Of a stretch of DNA of 64,000 nt, positions 25,610 to 40,600 are shown one piece after another. The notes beneath the pieces were generated by a model, which worked only from the letters and a program-made list of their open reading frames with translations, was not told where the DNA came from and made no database searches. The stretch's first letter is position 1, and every line of letters begins with the position of its first letter. Both the position numbers and the translations under genes were made by a program. The stretch comes from Gordionus sp. m RMFG-2023 (Eukaryota; Nematomorpha; Gordioida; Chordodea; Parachordodidae), in contig NC_088779.1 of assembly GCF_954871325.1 (NCBI RefSeq), positions 9,364,846 through 9,428,845 on the forward strand. Direction: 5' to 3'.

Positions 25610-28600
25610 ATGAACATAAATCTCAACGCTTCTAAAGAATTTTTGGATATGATCCTAAAATTTAATTTAGCAGTTAACACGCAACAACCCAAAAACTTGA
25701 TAGCATTCGCAGCCAGTTATTTCACCGAGTTGGCGAAGGAGGATAGAAGTAGACATTCCTCAACTGGAAGCTCTAATCTATTAGGGGCCAATCTAAATCT
25801 TCCAGATGTATCTAAAAGCCCATCTCCATCACCAGGTTACTACTTATTTTACATTATGAATTTTTTTTTAAACATAAAATTTTTTCCAAAAATTTTTTTT
25901 TATAAATTATTAGAACCCCCTCGTAATAGATTGTTACGCAGACAGTCAAGTAATCAAAAAAACTTGCATTTTAATGATTAATGATTTTTATATTTTCACA
26001 CACATTCCAATATTTATTCCTGCTTTTTTGTAACGTTTAACCAAGTTGTATGACACAAATTATATTCAAATAGGGCAAGTTCTAAATTGAAATATTATAA
26101 TCAAAATGATATATATCTAGGGGAGACCGGGGTTATATAACAACAAGTGTTGAGTTGGCAACATCCACCCCCCCCCCTGCTCCGACATTTTATTGAATTA
26201 ATTTGTATGATAATTGGGGGAAAATGTTTTATTGTATCTCATTTTACCAAAATCCTATATTCTTTTGTTTTCTGAAAAAAAAAATATACCCATTTAAATT
26301 AATTAGTATTTTATATTAAACTATATACGGAACACAAAATAATTTTCACTTATAAGTTCTATATTTATTTAATATATATAAAACGCAATAAACAAAGTGT
26401 TTATATGTGGTGCTTAGATAAAAATCTGATTTGATCGGAAATGTATTTTCAACATGATATCCGGTTAAAACAGAATTTTCAAATTCGAAAATTCAAAAGT
26501 GGGCTACAGTAAATAATTTGAAATTATGAGATCCCGAATCCCCATATAATTTCATATCCCATATATTTATTTAAAATTTAAACCATTTTAAAATTTGTAA
26601 AATAGAGTTGATGCCATGTTTGTCTATTTTATAAGTATAATTTTTGGTAATATAACACATAAAGATACAAAAAACAAAGTTACATAACACGGGTTTAAAA
26701 GAGTTTTTGAGGTTTGACTAGCCCCAAATATTATGGGCCAAGCCACTTATATACCAGGTATGGGGCTGATTACCTAAAAATTGATTGACTTCCCTAAAAA
26801 CAACTATTAGAGGTAATAACTTTGATTTCTATTTAACTTTTAATTAAATAAATATTTTAATCAAAAGTAGTTTTTAATGGGTTTTGATGAAAAAGTAAAA
26901 AAAATGTCTATATAATTCCGGTCTTCCTTACCAAATACATAATTCAATTGTATATTATAAAGTTAATTTTAAATCACTTGATGATTTTCTTAATTTTTTT
27001 TCTAATGTATAACTCGTTAAATTACGATTTAGCATTACATATTTTTATTTTTATTATATAATATTTTTATATTTTATATTTTATTTTTATTATTATTATT
27101 AAATTAAGTTTCATTAGAAAAATACGATATGGACAACTTGGATGATATAGTAAAATATAAAATAAAATATTATTTCATCTGGATAATTTTTTTTACTTCA
27201 TTTGATCAGAAATTACTAATTCAGAAATTTAAAAAATTTTCCAGAATTATTTTGATTTCTGATAAAATATTAAATTGCTCAAAACCTTTTCTCTATTTTC
27301 AAAATTTTTTTAAAATATATAATAAGTTAAATTTATATTTTTTTAAAAAATATTCATTATTTGTTCTTTGAGTAAGGATAACAGGGAGGTGAGGAGGGGG
27401 CTTGTAATTTTGTCAAAGATTTTTAAACATAATTTTAATATCGGCAACAATTGAGAAAATAGGTGGCATAATTGAATTCGAGCTGATAACGTTTATAAGA
27501 ATCGCTGTCCACTATACCCAAAAGCTTAAAAGATCAAATTTTATTAAAAGAAAAGGTTTTAGGAGATGATATATAGTATCAGTGGCGTAGCTACGGGGGT
27601 GGTTTTCGGGTTTGGACCCCTCCCAGAGCAAATATTTTTTGAGATTATACGTTCAAAAGACTTAAAAGTAATTTTATATAAATTATATTTTTCTAGTTTT
27701 GATGTTTGTGGAAGGATATTATATTACTATTGAAATTATTCTGGATAGTATTATTATAAAGTCATTGAGAATAATCTACTAAATTATAATAACATATTAT
27801 TGAGCATTTAAAAAATAAATTTATTATATATTATCGAAGATATGGTTATGATTGTAAGATAAACCCGGCCGACGCCCACCTTATATATGTATGGACCCCC
27901 TCTAAGGAAAATTCCTAGCTACGCCACTGTATAGTATAGTATATATTAATTGTAGTTTAGTAGTGTGGCCCGCATCGGAATCAGCCATTCCAATCATAAT
28001 TTTTTTAAAAAAAATTTCTATCCTATTATTAAAATAATTCTCTATAAATCCTGAAAAAATGGTTTCAGCCAGCATATGACAAGGTCCCAACGTTTAAATA
28101 TATTATTCTGTTCATTTCATTTTTTTTTGAAAACTTGAGCATATAGCAATTTAGTTTAATTTTGAAAATTAAGATATTACCATGACCATTATATGAGTTT
28201 CGGTAATAGTCATAGGCAGATAGGTTGCTTCCTTTTCTCTTATTAACCATTGTTCTTCTTTTTCTGTAAAACGCAGTTTAGACATACCTTTTTTTAAATA
28301 TAGATTTTGACATAAATGGTTGATATCTATAGAATAAGTTTATAAGCGTGCTTATTTCTAAACTTTTTTAGTCTAAAAATTACTATTTTCAGACAGCTAT
28401 AAAAAAATTTTTTAAAAAAAAGGACAAACAGTTTTTATCCTGTACAATTAAAATATGATTCAAAATAAATTTTTTAGCCTTTAACTAATCAAATGTTATA
28501 TATTTCATGATAGGAAGTGGTTCCCAAGACGAAGGAGCAAAAGGCCTATCTTATAAAAATTATTCAAAATATTATCTTATTCAGAGCGCTTGACAAAGTT

Positions 28601-31600
28601 ATTCTTTTTTATTTGAAAATTTCTTTAAAATAAGATTAAGAAATTACCTGGGTTTTTATTAGTTATAAGCGCAAAAATGTATTTTAAAAAAAAATTATTT
28701 TTTGACATTTTAAAGCTAAATTTTAAATTATTACCAATCCAAAAATCATATTTAAAAAAATGAACTATAAATAGCAATTTTTTTATAGGTTTTCAGATGC
28801 CAGTAGCGTTAATATATTATTAATTTTTTAGAATTGGGTATACTTCAAAGACATTGGGGGCCATTTTTAATTTGTATAAAAATTTGTCTTATAAATTCAT
28901 CGTTTTAAACATTAAGATTTTATATAAAAAATCCCTGCTAACTTAGACATTTACCAAATTACAATTAATGATACAATTTAATTTTTATGGTGACCTAATA
29001 TTTCAAAAAAAGTAAAAAAAATTTTTTTAAATATGCTAACTTTAGGAACAAGCGAATGTGGTCGTCGATGCGATGAAGGAGAGAAGAGTAATCAATAAAT
29101 ATTTATTCATTCATTTATCTTGTTATTTATTTTATGTAGGTATTACAAAGCGAAAAAATATTGGAACAAGGCGAAATTGTGGAAAATTTTTTCATTATTG
29201 AAAGGTTTTTTTTAGCAATTTTTCTTTCTAACAAAGATTGATCTTTTAAATAAAAATATCCAGTATTAACCACGTTTAAAAAATAATTGAACGGGAAAAA
29301 AATATTTACGATATCTAATTATGAACTATTTGACTACTATTTATATTAAGTTGCATTTTATTTAAAAATATAATAATAATACTGATAAGATATATTTTTT
29401 AACTATTATATTATTTATATGTTTTTGTAACCTAAAAAAACAACCTACAATTCGGTTTAGTGTTGGGGTGTTTTATTTGATATTTTTCAAATTTTATAAT
29501 GTCAATTGCGAAACATTAAAAGACGGTCTAATTAGAGAAGAATTTTTATTAACAAAGAACATTTTAAAATCATAAAAATTAAAGTTTCTCTTCTTATTAT
29601 TATTCATTTTGTTATTGGGTTAATTTTAAAATAACATACATATCCCGTATGGTATATGAATATTTAAAATTTAAAGAATATTTATTTCACCGCATATTTT
29701 ATATAAAATTTTTCTCTTTTAAAATTATTTTTGGGACGATGTTATGTTAAGTATTGGTTAGTCCTGCTAAAATCTTTAAACATTCACTACTTGATCTAAT
29801 AATATATCACGTGAGTATCTTTCTAATTCGTCTGTTGCAGTAAAGTTTTTCAATATTGTCGTAGTTAGTACAATCAAATAAATAGCTCCGATTGCTTTGC
29901 TTTGTCTGCCGAGGATTCTGAAAGCTCGGATAGTAAAGACGGTGTTGACACTAATTTAGTCCCAAACAAATTGGATTCCTGAGTAGCGTTGTCCAGTAAC
30001 CGCTCATCTATGGTGGTCCCTCTATGGAAGAGATCGTGCGCGTCTCAACTACCGATCTATGTTCTTGCGGGTCTTCGGCCGGGTTTTGATCCATCCGAAT
30101 CTATTTGATCTTATGGGAGTCGACGGTGAACTGTAATCAGAACTTGATCATGATTTAGGTAAACACGATCTCTAGCAATGGCTTTTATCCTTTCTCTTAA
30201 CACATAATATGCAACTATCGAATCGGTGAAAATTGGGTGGCTCTCTGTTTATGACAGGAAGGGCGCCAAACCCGATGGCTAAGATTTTCTTTGCAATGTA
30301 TTGCACCCTCTGATATATTGAACAGCTGGATGGCTTCCTGGTATGACATCGACATGTTTTCATACTTCCAGAATGAAATCCCAACATGGCTATCAGATGC
30401 ATCGGTTTAGAACACATGTTTATGATAACATAGCAAGATATGTCGTTGAAGATCATCGATAATTATCTTGGTTTTTTTGAAAACTAAGTAGGTGTCTACC
30501 ATGGGGGTTAAGATAGCATCGTTAGCCTCTACATTTTCGTGATAGTGTAAGCAAAGTGGTTTACTACACAAAACTCTTACTGAGTAGGTGGCTTAAATAT
30601 GTACAAAAGGCCTCAAGGCATCTAAATCATCTAAACCAAATATGGGTACTGGCTGACATGGTTTTGGTCTGTAGGTGGATGGGAGCAAGGTGCGTAATAT
30701 GAAGTTAGATTAAGGATAAATTCAGTGATGACTATTCCCTCAAGAGTGCATTGTAATGATCGGGGGAATATCACATCAAATTCAGGGATACCGTAAATCA
30801 GGATGTTACCTAAATAGACGTTATACAAGGACTTTATTAGGGTCTTAATGCAAGCATCAAAGATAATGCTATGTAGGCAGTTAGAAATGAACGAATCGCC
30901 AATTGGGAGAACCTTATAACGTATGATGAAAGTAATATCAAATGTCTAAAGCTTACAACTTTTTTATTGTACATATAAAAATTAATAGGTGCCAGTGTCA
31001 CCTTGCTACTATTATTTTAAATATAATTTAAAAGATCATATCATCTATTAAGTTTAATTATACACTTATTTGTTACCTTATTATTAAATATATCCAGAAA
31101 TTTAGTTTCATAATTTATTTCTAGTATAAAAAAAATCAAGACTTAATTAATAGAACATATAAATAATTCATATCTGCAAGCCCTTTACAATTACCTAGGC
31201 ATTTTCAATTTAGTCAAACTTTATTATTATATATTTTGAATTCAATACAAGCATTTAGCCATCGTAGCAACAATTTTGTCAAGGGGAGGGGGGGAGGGTA
31301 TTACTAGATAAGGTCTTCCCCCATAGATATCTTTTTGGATTTTAACTTTTTCCCAAAAATTTTGAATTATAGTCGTTATTTTAAAAAATTATTTCATTTT
31401 ACTTAATTTTTTAAAAAAATTATTGTTTATAATGATATATTGTGTAAATATCGGGGGGGGGGGGGTGTTGAGGGAAAATTTTTATTAGCTTAAAAGGATA
31501 TTTATGAGAATACTAAAAAAGATATTTTCTCCCCCCTCCCGCCGCTACGCCTATGCTTTAACTAACCCTTGACTATATTTTTTAATAACTTTGAATAAAC

Positions 31601-34600
31601 CCGATTAGAGGCATCTTCGAATCCTCCATCCATATGGAAGAAAATTCGCGTAGAGTATGTGTATACGAAAATAATGGAAGTTTCGGAGAAATCGCACTCT
31701 TGTATAATCAACCTAGCGCTTATACCATCATAGCGAGAAGTGAAGGGATTCTCTGGGTTTTAGTGAGTTATTATCTAATAACCTTATTAAATATTTATAT
31801 GCTTTTAATCCTCGTATAAGTCTTACTACAAAATAATTTTATTCCTTAAAATAATTTGAATAAAGGACAGGAACACTTACAAGAAAGTAGTTGCGGAATC
31901 AGCCATCAGAAAGCAAAACTTGTACGAAGATTTTATCAATAGGGTCCCCTTGTTAAAATCTTTAACCGTAAATAATTATTTTTTCTTTTTATAACTATTT
32001 ACGCATCACACCTTGATTGCCCTAAGAAAGTTTTTAATATGACAAAATTTAAATCTAAATGATAAAAACAAAAATATGGAAACCAATATAAAGTTATTAA
32101 TGAATGGGAAGGGGGGATCTATTTTATCAAGAGACTGAACGAGAACTGTCACTAAAGTTGTTTACCCCTTCTTAGTGACCACTTCCATATCTTGATCCAT
32201 TTAGATAGGTCCCTTCCCCAATTCTATTTTTTTAAAATGTTTATCACTCTACAACAAACGTAAACCCTAAACACTGAACTTCCAAAGTGTTTCACATCCT
32301 TTGGATAGTATTCCGATTTAGATATCTCAATTTTATTAATAAAGTGAAAATTTTTTAAATGAATAGTAATAATTTATCTTGTCTGCCTTTCAATATATCT
32401 ATACGTACCCTGATTTTATAAAAGGATCTGTTTATTTTATTTTTTTCCTATAGGTATTTTATTATTAAATGTATTTTACATTTACATAATTATGGCAACA
32501 ATTTAATTAGATGTTTTGTTAATATAATATACCTAGTCTTTCAAAAATTTGCTTCTTCTTTCATTCTAAGCTAATAAACGTTTCCTTCTCACTCCCCACC
32601 CCCCTTTCCCCCAAAATTTTTAGATTATATTACTATAAACAAGAATTTGAAAGAAAAATAAGTAAATTTCAATAATTATTTTAAAATAACGACTTATAAT
32701 TTAGAAAAAAATGTTTTTTATTAAAATAAAGTGATCCAACGTTATTTTTATAAAAATATAATATTGCTCTAGGCCTATAACCTAAAGATCTCCAAAAAAA
32801 TTTATGTGAATAAAACCCACCATGGCCCCTTCCCCTACAAAAATCCGGGATACGCCTATGCTTCTAGCTTTGTATATTGCTGCAGGTGTTGTAACATATA
32901 TAAACGATCGTTCATTATCAGGTATATCGTTCTTTGAATTAAATCATATTCTATTCGTATGGTACATTTAGGAATATAAATGTTTACTAAATTGTAAAAC
33001 AATAAAGAAAAAATATGGACTTCCAAATATGTTAATGCAGTATAAATATTTGATTCAAAGAATCCATCCTGCGTGGAGAAAAAATTGAGGCTAACGCATA
33101 TATGTGTTATTATTTTCCTACGTACATTTTTAAATCACGATATTTTTACACATTATCATTTGATTAGTATAAAAAAAATGAAACTGCTGTTATGGCCATC
33201 AAAATGAAATACAAATTGATGCTATAATGATGTATTTTAAACTTCTCTATCTATCAGAAACACGAAGGTCTTCCTGGAAGGTATAAATTACATTATCAAT
33301 TTTTATGTATGTATCGAATGTAATCAGCACAAATATGAAATATGGTTTCAATTCTTTTTCAGACAGTTCGGGCTAGATCAGAGATTAAGATTCGAGTTAT
33401 AATATCTGATACAGACTAATATTTTTTTTCTCGTTGTGATTTCGTGGTATACAACTTTGATGGTTTGAATTTCAACTAATTATGTTGGCATTAAAAGACA
33501 CTAGGCAATAAAAAAAAGTAATAAATCAATATTATCTATCCCAGTCATCTTATTTCTTTATACCTATAAACGATTATAATTCCCCCATTTTTATATACAG
33601 CATTATCGAAAACCAAAGAAAATTTATCAAATAGATCAAATTTGGTGAGTGGATAGCATGTTTTACATACTGAACAATTTGTTTTTTTATTATATTACCG
33701 TAGTAATTCAATATAACAAAGTAAGAAAATTATATAGCATTTTGCACGACTTTATATTCAAATTTCTCAGCATGGGAAAGATATCTATTAACTCGAACGA
33801 AAAAAGTTTTCGAGTAAAGATCAAGGACATCTTACAACAAAACTAAAAACACTTAGTTTTTACCGTTAATCATAAGTCAATAAATGAGGTCATGCACGAA
33901 TTTTTCAAAGCCATTATCAATCCCAATTTGTCTCAAGTAACCGGGCAAAGATAATTTTGAAATTGAAGGAGATCCGATATTAACAATTTGCCACAAGGCA
34001 AACTCAAACAATATTTTAGTGAAAACTTAAGGTGGGCAGTTTTCATAACAAAAAAATGCAATAATTTACTGCCTGGAAACTAATCTCGGGAAAGAAATTA
34101 GTTATTGAACTTCTTATCTCAAAAATTTAAAATAATATGAAAGAGGAAAAAATTAGCTAACAGTGATCAGATGCTATCGGAAATTTGAAAAGGTTTTCCC
34201 CTAAATCAGAAAATAAAAACTAAATAAAACGACAACAGCAACGATTGATTAAATACCAAGCCGAAACGCCAGTAGAAATAATATAGAATGCTATTTTATT
34301 ATAATAAATCAAATGTAAAAAGAAAATTAGGGATTTTCTCTTTTAAAATGCTATTTTTTCGCGAAAAGCTTACAAAAAAAAACAATCTTTATTATATTTT
34401 TTTTTTGATTTTCTATAAAACAAACATTGTTAATTTTGTTATCTTTTTCATATTTTTATATATTTTTTTTGTTTTTACATCTCTAACTAAAATCAATGAT
34501 ATTAAAATCTGTATTGGATCGTAAAAATTGTCGCTAATTCATATTTATTGGAATATAGGAACACGAGAAAATGAATTTAGTATGTGCCTTCAAGCCCGAA

Positions 34601-37600
34601 TATTTCGAAGACGGTGCAACCATAATCAAGCATGTATCCTTTGATACTATTTATTATATACTAATTTTTTTAATATTTTAGTAGTAAGTTAAAGTAAAAA
34701 AAAACCTAGATATATGCTTATGAAAAAGCTGTCAACAACAGGCACTTTCTCGTTGTTTTAAAAAAAATAATCATGCAAATTTATCAAAGAAAGAAACAAT
34801 ATACCTTAATTATATTTATTCTTATCTTAATGATTAAAATAAAATTATATTACTGTTTCTATGGTGCAGAAAGATAGATGATTCCAGCTGTTTTTGATCC
34901 AACATTTAAACCTATATTTTGAACTCAATCCAATTTTTTTCATTGTAATTAGGTTTAGTTAAAAAAAATTGTTTGTTAATCCCTCGGAAATATTTTTCAG
35001 AAAATATGCCTTAGGTAACCACCCAAGAAACTACTTTAAATGATTATTGTATATTAACGTCAAGCGAATAGTGATTAATAATAAGTATTCTATTTCCTTT
35101 TTTATGATTACATTGTGGTTTAAAATAATTCTTCTTAATTTCCCTTTTAAATCTTTAAAGCAAATTAGAGACACTACTATAATATTTATTATTGATTTAT
35201 TAACACTAAAAGAACGAAGCATATCTAATTCAAACATATAATAAAAATGGAAAATAATTTTTTTTTAACCTTTTTTTATATATTACTTTATTTCCCTCAT
35301 TTAAACCGCGTGGCCTTTGATAAATTTCGTATTATCCATTTGCGCTTCTTTTTATCAATTTTTTATTTTCGTATCTGGATATGGATATAGCTTTAAGTTT
35401 ATTCATTATCGCATTAATTCATTTTTCTCAAACGTAGTCGCGCCATTTACTCAAGTTATTTGCTTTACATTTTAATATTTGGCATACTTTTGCTTTATTA
35501 ATGACCGTGCTATGATATTATAACAATGGCCACCTTTTTAAACCCAAAATCTGCTCTTCTTGCCTGAAACTTAACATGAGGTTTATTTTATGTTCATAAA
35601 CCAATCAAGGTGCCCTCATTCAAGACTTTCACTTCTCTCCCAGAACGCTTCACAGCCCTTTCATAGAACCCCCTTTAAATTATGCTTTTAAGTTCTAATA
35701 CATCTTTTTTAGATCTATTCCTCAATACCAGAAAACCGTACTGCACCACCTCCAAAAAAATATATAAAAAAATTTAAGTCTTGAAAACACAACATGGTAC
35801 AAAAAATGGGGAAGGAAAGAGCTTGCTTGGCATGCGAGAGGTAAGGACTTCGATGCCCCTATCCTCCACCATATTGAATAAGAATAAATACTATAGAATA
35901 AATTATGTGCGATTGTATTGAATAATTAAGGGGGAATGATATGATAGTCTTTATTATTATATTATTAGAATATTGACGTATGATGTGGTCTTTTTAATTT
36001 ATAATATGGTTATACAAAAGAAAACAAGTGGTCTTAGAAAATAAAAATTTATATCAATATATATATTTAATCGCCTTGAGATGTATTTATATACATGTTA
36101 ATTTCATTGAATAAAAAGATAATATGAACATATTTAAATATACAATGAATTACAACAAATTAAGCGAACATGCAACACTTACATAATATAAAGAATTCCC
36201 AAAGGTGCTACTCTCTTTGATTTCATCTCCTCTCTATTATAAACCTTAACAATGAGACGGAATGGGTTAAATTCTTATTTTTTGGTTATAATACCTTTAG
36301 GTTGCCTGATAAATCCTCAAATATTTTTTTAACTCAACAAATTAAATATGCCTCTTGCAACGTATCTCCACATCTTCAAGGGTTTAAGGGTCCACAATAT
36401 TTTATAATAAAAAAAGCTTCTTCTATTAAACTTAAAGTTAGATTTATTTCAAAGAAAATTGACTGTTTAAATAAAAATCTAATTTCCACTGAGACTCAGC
36501 TCACGGCCTAGATGGAATCAAATCCAACTATGACACAACTTATCCATTGATTAGCTCACAAACTTTTACTTCTTAAAATCACAAACTCTTGGAACCGAAT
36601 CTTAAATGATGATGCTCACAGCTTTCTCCCATTCTTTTTAGCCAGACTTATAGTTCTACAGAAACCTAACAAAGACATTAGACCAATCGCTATTGGGTCA
36701 ACTTTCTGCTGCCTTGTGGCTAAAATGATATCAACCAGGATAAAATATGAGTCCTCTAACCTTTTCACCCCATTTTATTTAAAGGTAGGAGTCATTGGTT
36801 TCCGGGAATTTTTGCAATCATTTCTTCTAAAAATCTTCAACTCCAATTAACCAACAAAGAGCTAACCCCCGCAATAGTAAAATAACGTTTCCTCGCTACT
36901 ACTCTAGCTGCAGAATCCCCATAGACAGCAAAGGAAGACATAGTTTACATTACAGATTGGGCAAAGGAAATCCTCAGGCACACCCAATGCAATTCCTTGA
37001 TCTGACGAGCATTGAAATCCGCCCAAATTGCTATACTTGAACCACCAGAACTTTTTAGATCCTATATAAAACTGCTTGAACGGAAATACCCTGATCTCAT
37101 AGAAATAGGGCTCTGGTTTGGAACTATCTTGTATAGATCCATTAGCTTTATCCAACTTAACTCCAAACCTACTTGAGCGAAAGAAACAATATAAAATTTC
37201 CAAATATTCGGAAATATCAGAAGATCACATCTTTATCCCAATAATATCTGTTACCTTAACCTCCTTTGGTAAGCTTACATTATCCTTCTTCGAGGATTTA
37301 GGATCTCACATCCGCAAGTATGTCTTCCTCAGACAGAGAATGGCTATAGCTATCCTTAAAGCGTATCAATCAATGATAGTCTTCTTACCACATACCTTGT
37401 CTAGATTCACTTTTTATTCCTTAATCTTATCATTCTACACTATACTTCACCTTTATATTATTTTATTTGGATTTTTTTTTCGTGTATAAATTTTCTGTTG
37501 ACTTATATTGTTATTATAAGAGTATAATTCATTTATTTTATAATGTACTATAAAAAATCTATTTTTTTAAAAAATAAATTCACAAATAATCCTCTGTATA

Positions 37601-40600
37601 AACACCTAATTAAAATAGACTTTAACAATGCATACAACACAATAAAACGGTCTGTCTTACCAAAATCCTTCATCAATAGCTTCCCATGCTACTCCAGCCA
37701 CATTTTAAGCTGCTATACAATTCCTGCAATATGGGAATATAGGCTTTCTTTATCAGAAGAAATTCAACAGGGTGATCCCGTAGGTTCGATCTTATTCTGT
37801 CTAGGAATAGACAATCTTGATAAAAAAATTAAAAGCAGCTGCCTGTTAGATCTTTATATCTGGTACATAGATGACGCGATTATAAGCGGTAGTCCAGAAG
37901 AGATAGCCAAAGCCTTAGAAATTTTACAAACGGATGGGGCAGACATATGCCTACGTCGACAAAACAGAATTCTTTTAGCTCACCTCCCAATCTCCCAGCT
38001 GCCATGCCTTTAGAGGTTATAGCCGAAGAACTAACAAATCTTGGCTCACCAGTTGAAATATTACTTAGCGGTTGACGCCTTTTTCCAAGCTACTTCTAAT
38101 AATTTAAACAATATGGAGGAGTTACTTATACAACTTACCACACATAAATCTTTCTTTTTAATTAAAGATTTCTTCAATATATAGAAGACTTTCTATGCTT
38201 TACGTTCAAAGGCTATTTTTAAACATCCTGAACCTTTAAAAGCATATAAATCCATATTAAAAAACATTATAGAAAAAATAAAATCTCAAATTTAATTCCA
38301 ATTCGTAGCAACAAGCCGTATCAGTCGGCGATGAATGTCAACCTCCAGCCTCCCATAAACAAAAAGGATTGGGATAATCCGATGATTGCAAGGTCCATTG
38401 ATTACCTCTTTACGAACCTGCCATCTGAAGATCATGCCTTATTAGCCTTTCTCAACAAAGGTTTTGGATATGAATACCTAGACGCCATTCCTTCTAAAAA
38501 TCTTGACCTCGAGCTCTCAAACCAAGAATTCAGCTTTGCAGTAACCATTAGCTTAAATGTGACAGCCTCAGTCTCATGAGTGCACCAAGTTCAAGAAGCC
38601 AGTAAGTCAAACTCCATAATTGCCTCCAATGCATCTTTAACAGTGGACGTTCAATCTACATAACAGATGCAATGCTCTCATAAAACTGGCTTTACAGATT
38701 GCTGGTTCCTGCCACTTTAGAACCCATAGGTCTCTTTATTGATGGGAGACGACCCGTTGGAATTGCACAATTCTTGGAAGAACGGCCGATTTCTAGCTTG
38801 AGATTTATCCTGCGTTAACCCTCTCTCACTCTCCAACATTAATAAGGACATTTGAAAATACACAGAAGATTTTAAAACGAACAAATATTTGGATATTCCT
38901 GATGAATATAAATTCGTACCAGTTGTCACTACAACCTATATATCCTTTGGAAGCCAAGCTCTTAACCTAATTAGAAAGCTTGAGCCTTAAGAACTAAATC
39001 AGCAGGCCTAAAAGAAGGCGTCTACTTACGTCAACGCATTGAAATTCAGATTATAAAATTTCATATGTTTTATGGGTTAATTCTTCGAGCAGCCGGAATG
39101 ATCTAGATCATTATTCTCTTCCCTTAATTATTTAGGATTTTTTTTTCTTCCTTCACAAATTAAGAAATATATGTACCTTTTTTACCCACATCGCGATTCT
39201 GATATAAAATAATTCTTTTTTTCCTTTCTCAATTACAACTTTCTGTATGAATTAAATATTATAAAAAATTTTAAACCATTTTCATTTATTTTTATAACAG
39301 CAATTACTCAAAATTTTGATTCAATAAATAGGAATATTTACCAAAATAATAAAAAAACATGACTAATTCTTTCGATAAAAATATAATATTGAATAATGGA
39401 AATTATAATACCGCAGATAAACCTACAAGCAAAAAATAATTATTAATTTATTAATATAATTTGGTTAAATCATAATGAATCAACATAAAATTAGATTTAA
39501 ATGAACTAATGACTATGCTCGATAATAAAAAAAATGTTTGTCCCCCAAAATATATGAATGAAGACAAATCATTCTTGATTTCACATTTTTTTAAGACAAA
39601 TTAAAACAATTAAAGTCAATTTCGCATTATTTTTGATGATTAATATTTATTCATCTAATTGAGTCACTGTTGTTAAATGGCTTAAACCAATTTATAAAAA
39701 GGGTTTAACTCAATATTTTAGCCAGAAAAATGCTACCTAAAGTTTGGAGATTTTGATAATAGATGTTCAAACCTTTGGAACATCTATAAGCAAAATCCTT
39801 CAAGCTTGCATAATATTTTTCTGAACAAAATATTGAGTTATCCGTTTTAAAAAATTTATTCAAATTGAGCCGTTTATTTAACAACACTACATTGAGTACT
39901 ATATATTGTATTTATTTTCTATAAGGGAGAAAAAAATGAGAAAATATATTTCATCGAAAGGGGAAACGTCGATATCATAACCCAGCCAGATACGGTATGG
40001 AATATATCTCTTAGAATATTTTAAATACTTCTATAAATATCATAAAAATTATTAATAATTATTAGATTTTTTTATAACTTTCATAAAATATAATAAATTC
40101 TATAATAAAAACAGAAGGACAAGAAAATTTCGAAAATGGGAGTCGGTGACTATTTCGGAGGTAACTTATTTTTATCTTTATTTAACCCATTAAATAAGAG
40201 GTGTGAGGAAGAAATCAGAATGGACGGCAAACTCTTATTAACCCAAGGATAATGATGTATAGAGTTGATATTTGGGCTTTTATATGTGTTTCATAAAATA
40301 TATCAACGTTGTAAATTAACTAATGTCCGAAAAATTTATTAGCTTTTGAATGAGTGTGCCATGTCATAGATGATTAGATACCTGACTGAGGTGCTATCCA
40401 CCCTGGTTCGATCTCCCATGGGATGAATTTTTCTGGAACTAACCAATTGGACAAGGTTAGGGTAAGGTCTAGAGATATATTCGGTAGTGTTGATATACAT
40501 TAAAAACTTTTGGTGATGGTTTAGTATTGATATATTTTTTTGACAGACATATATAATTTAACCTTTGAAGGAGTCCTTTTTTGACAAAAAAAATCTATTT

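Noticed and set aside
26110-26180. GGGGAGACCGGGG and a C run as a transposon end
   Set aside because: No matching inverted end or target duplication was found to the right.
33649-34100. Slightly richer plus-strand sequence in PKA-R intron 8
   Set aside because: Open frames are broken and no recognisable motif or splice pair was found. Left as unexplained intron sequence.
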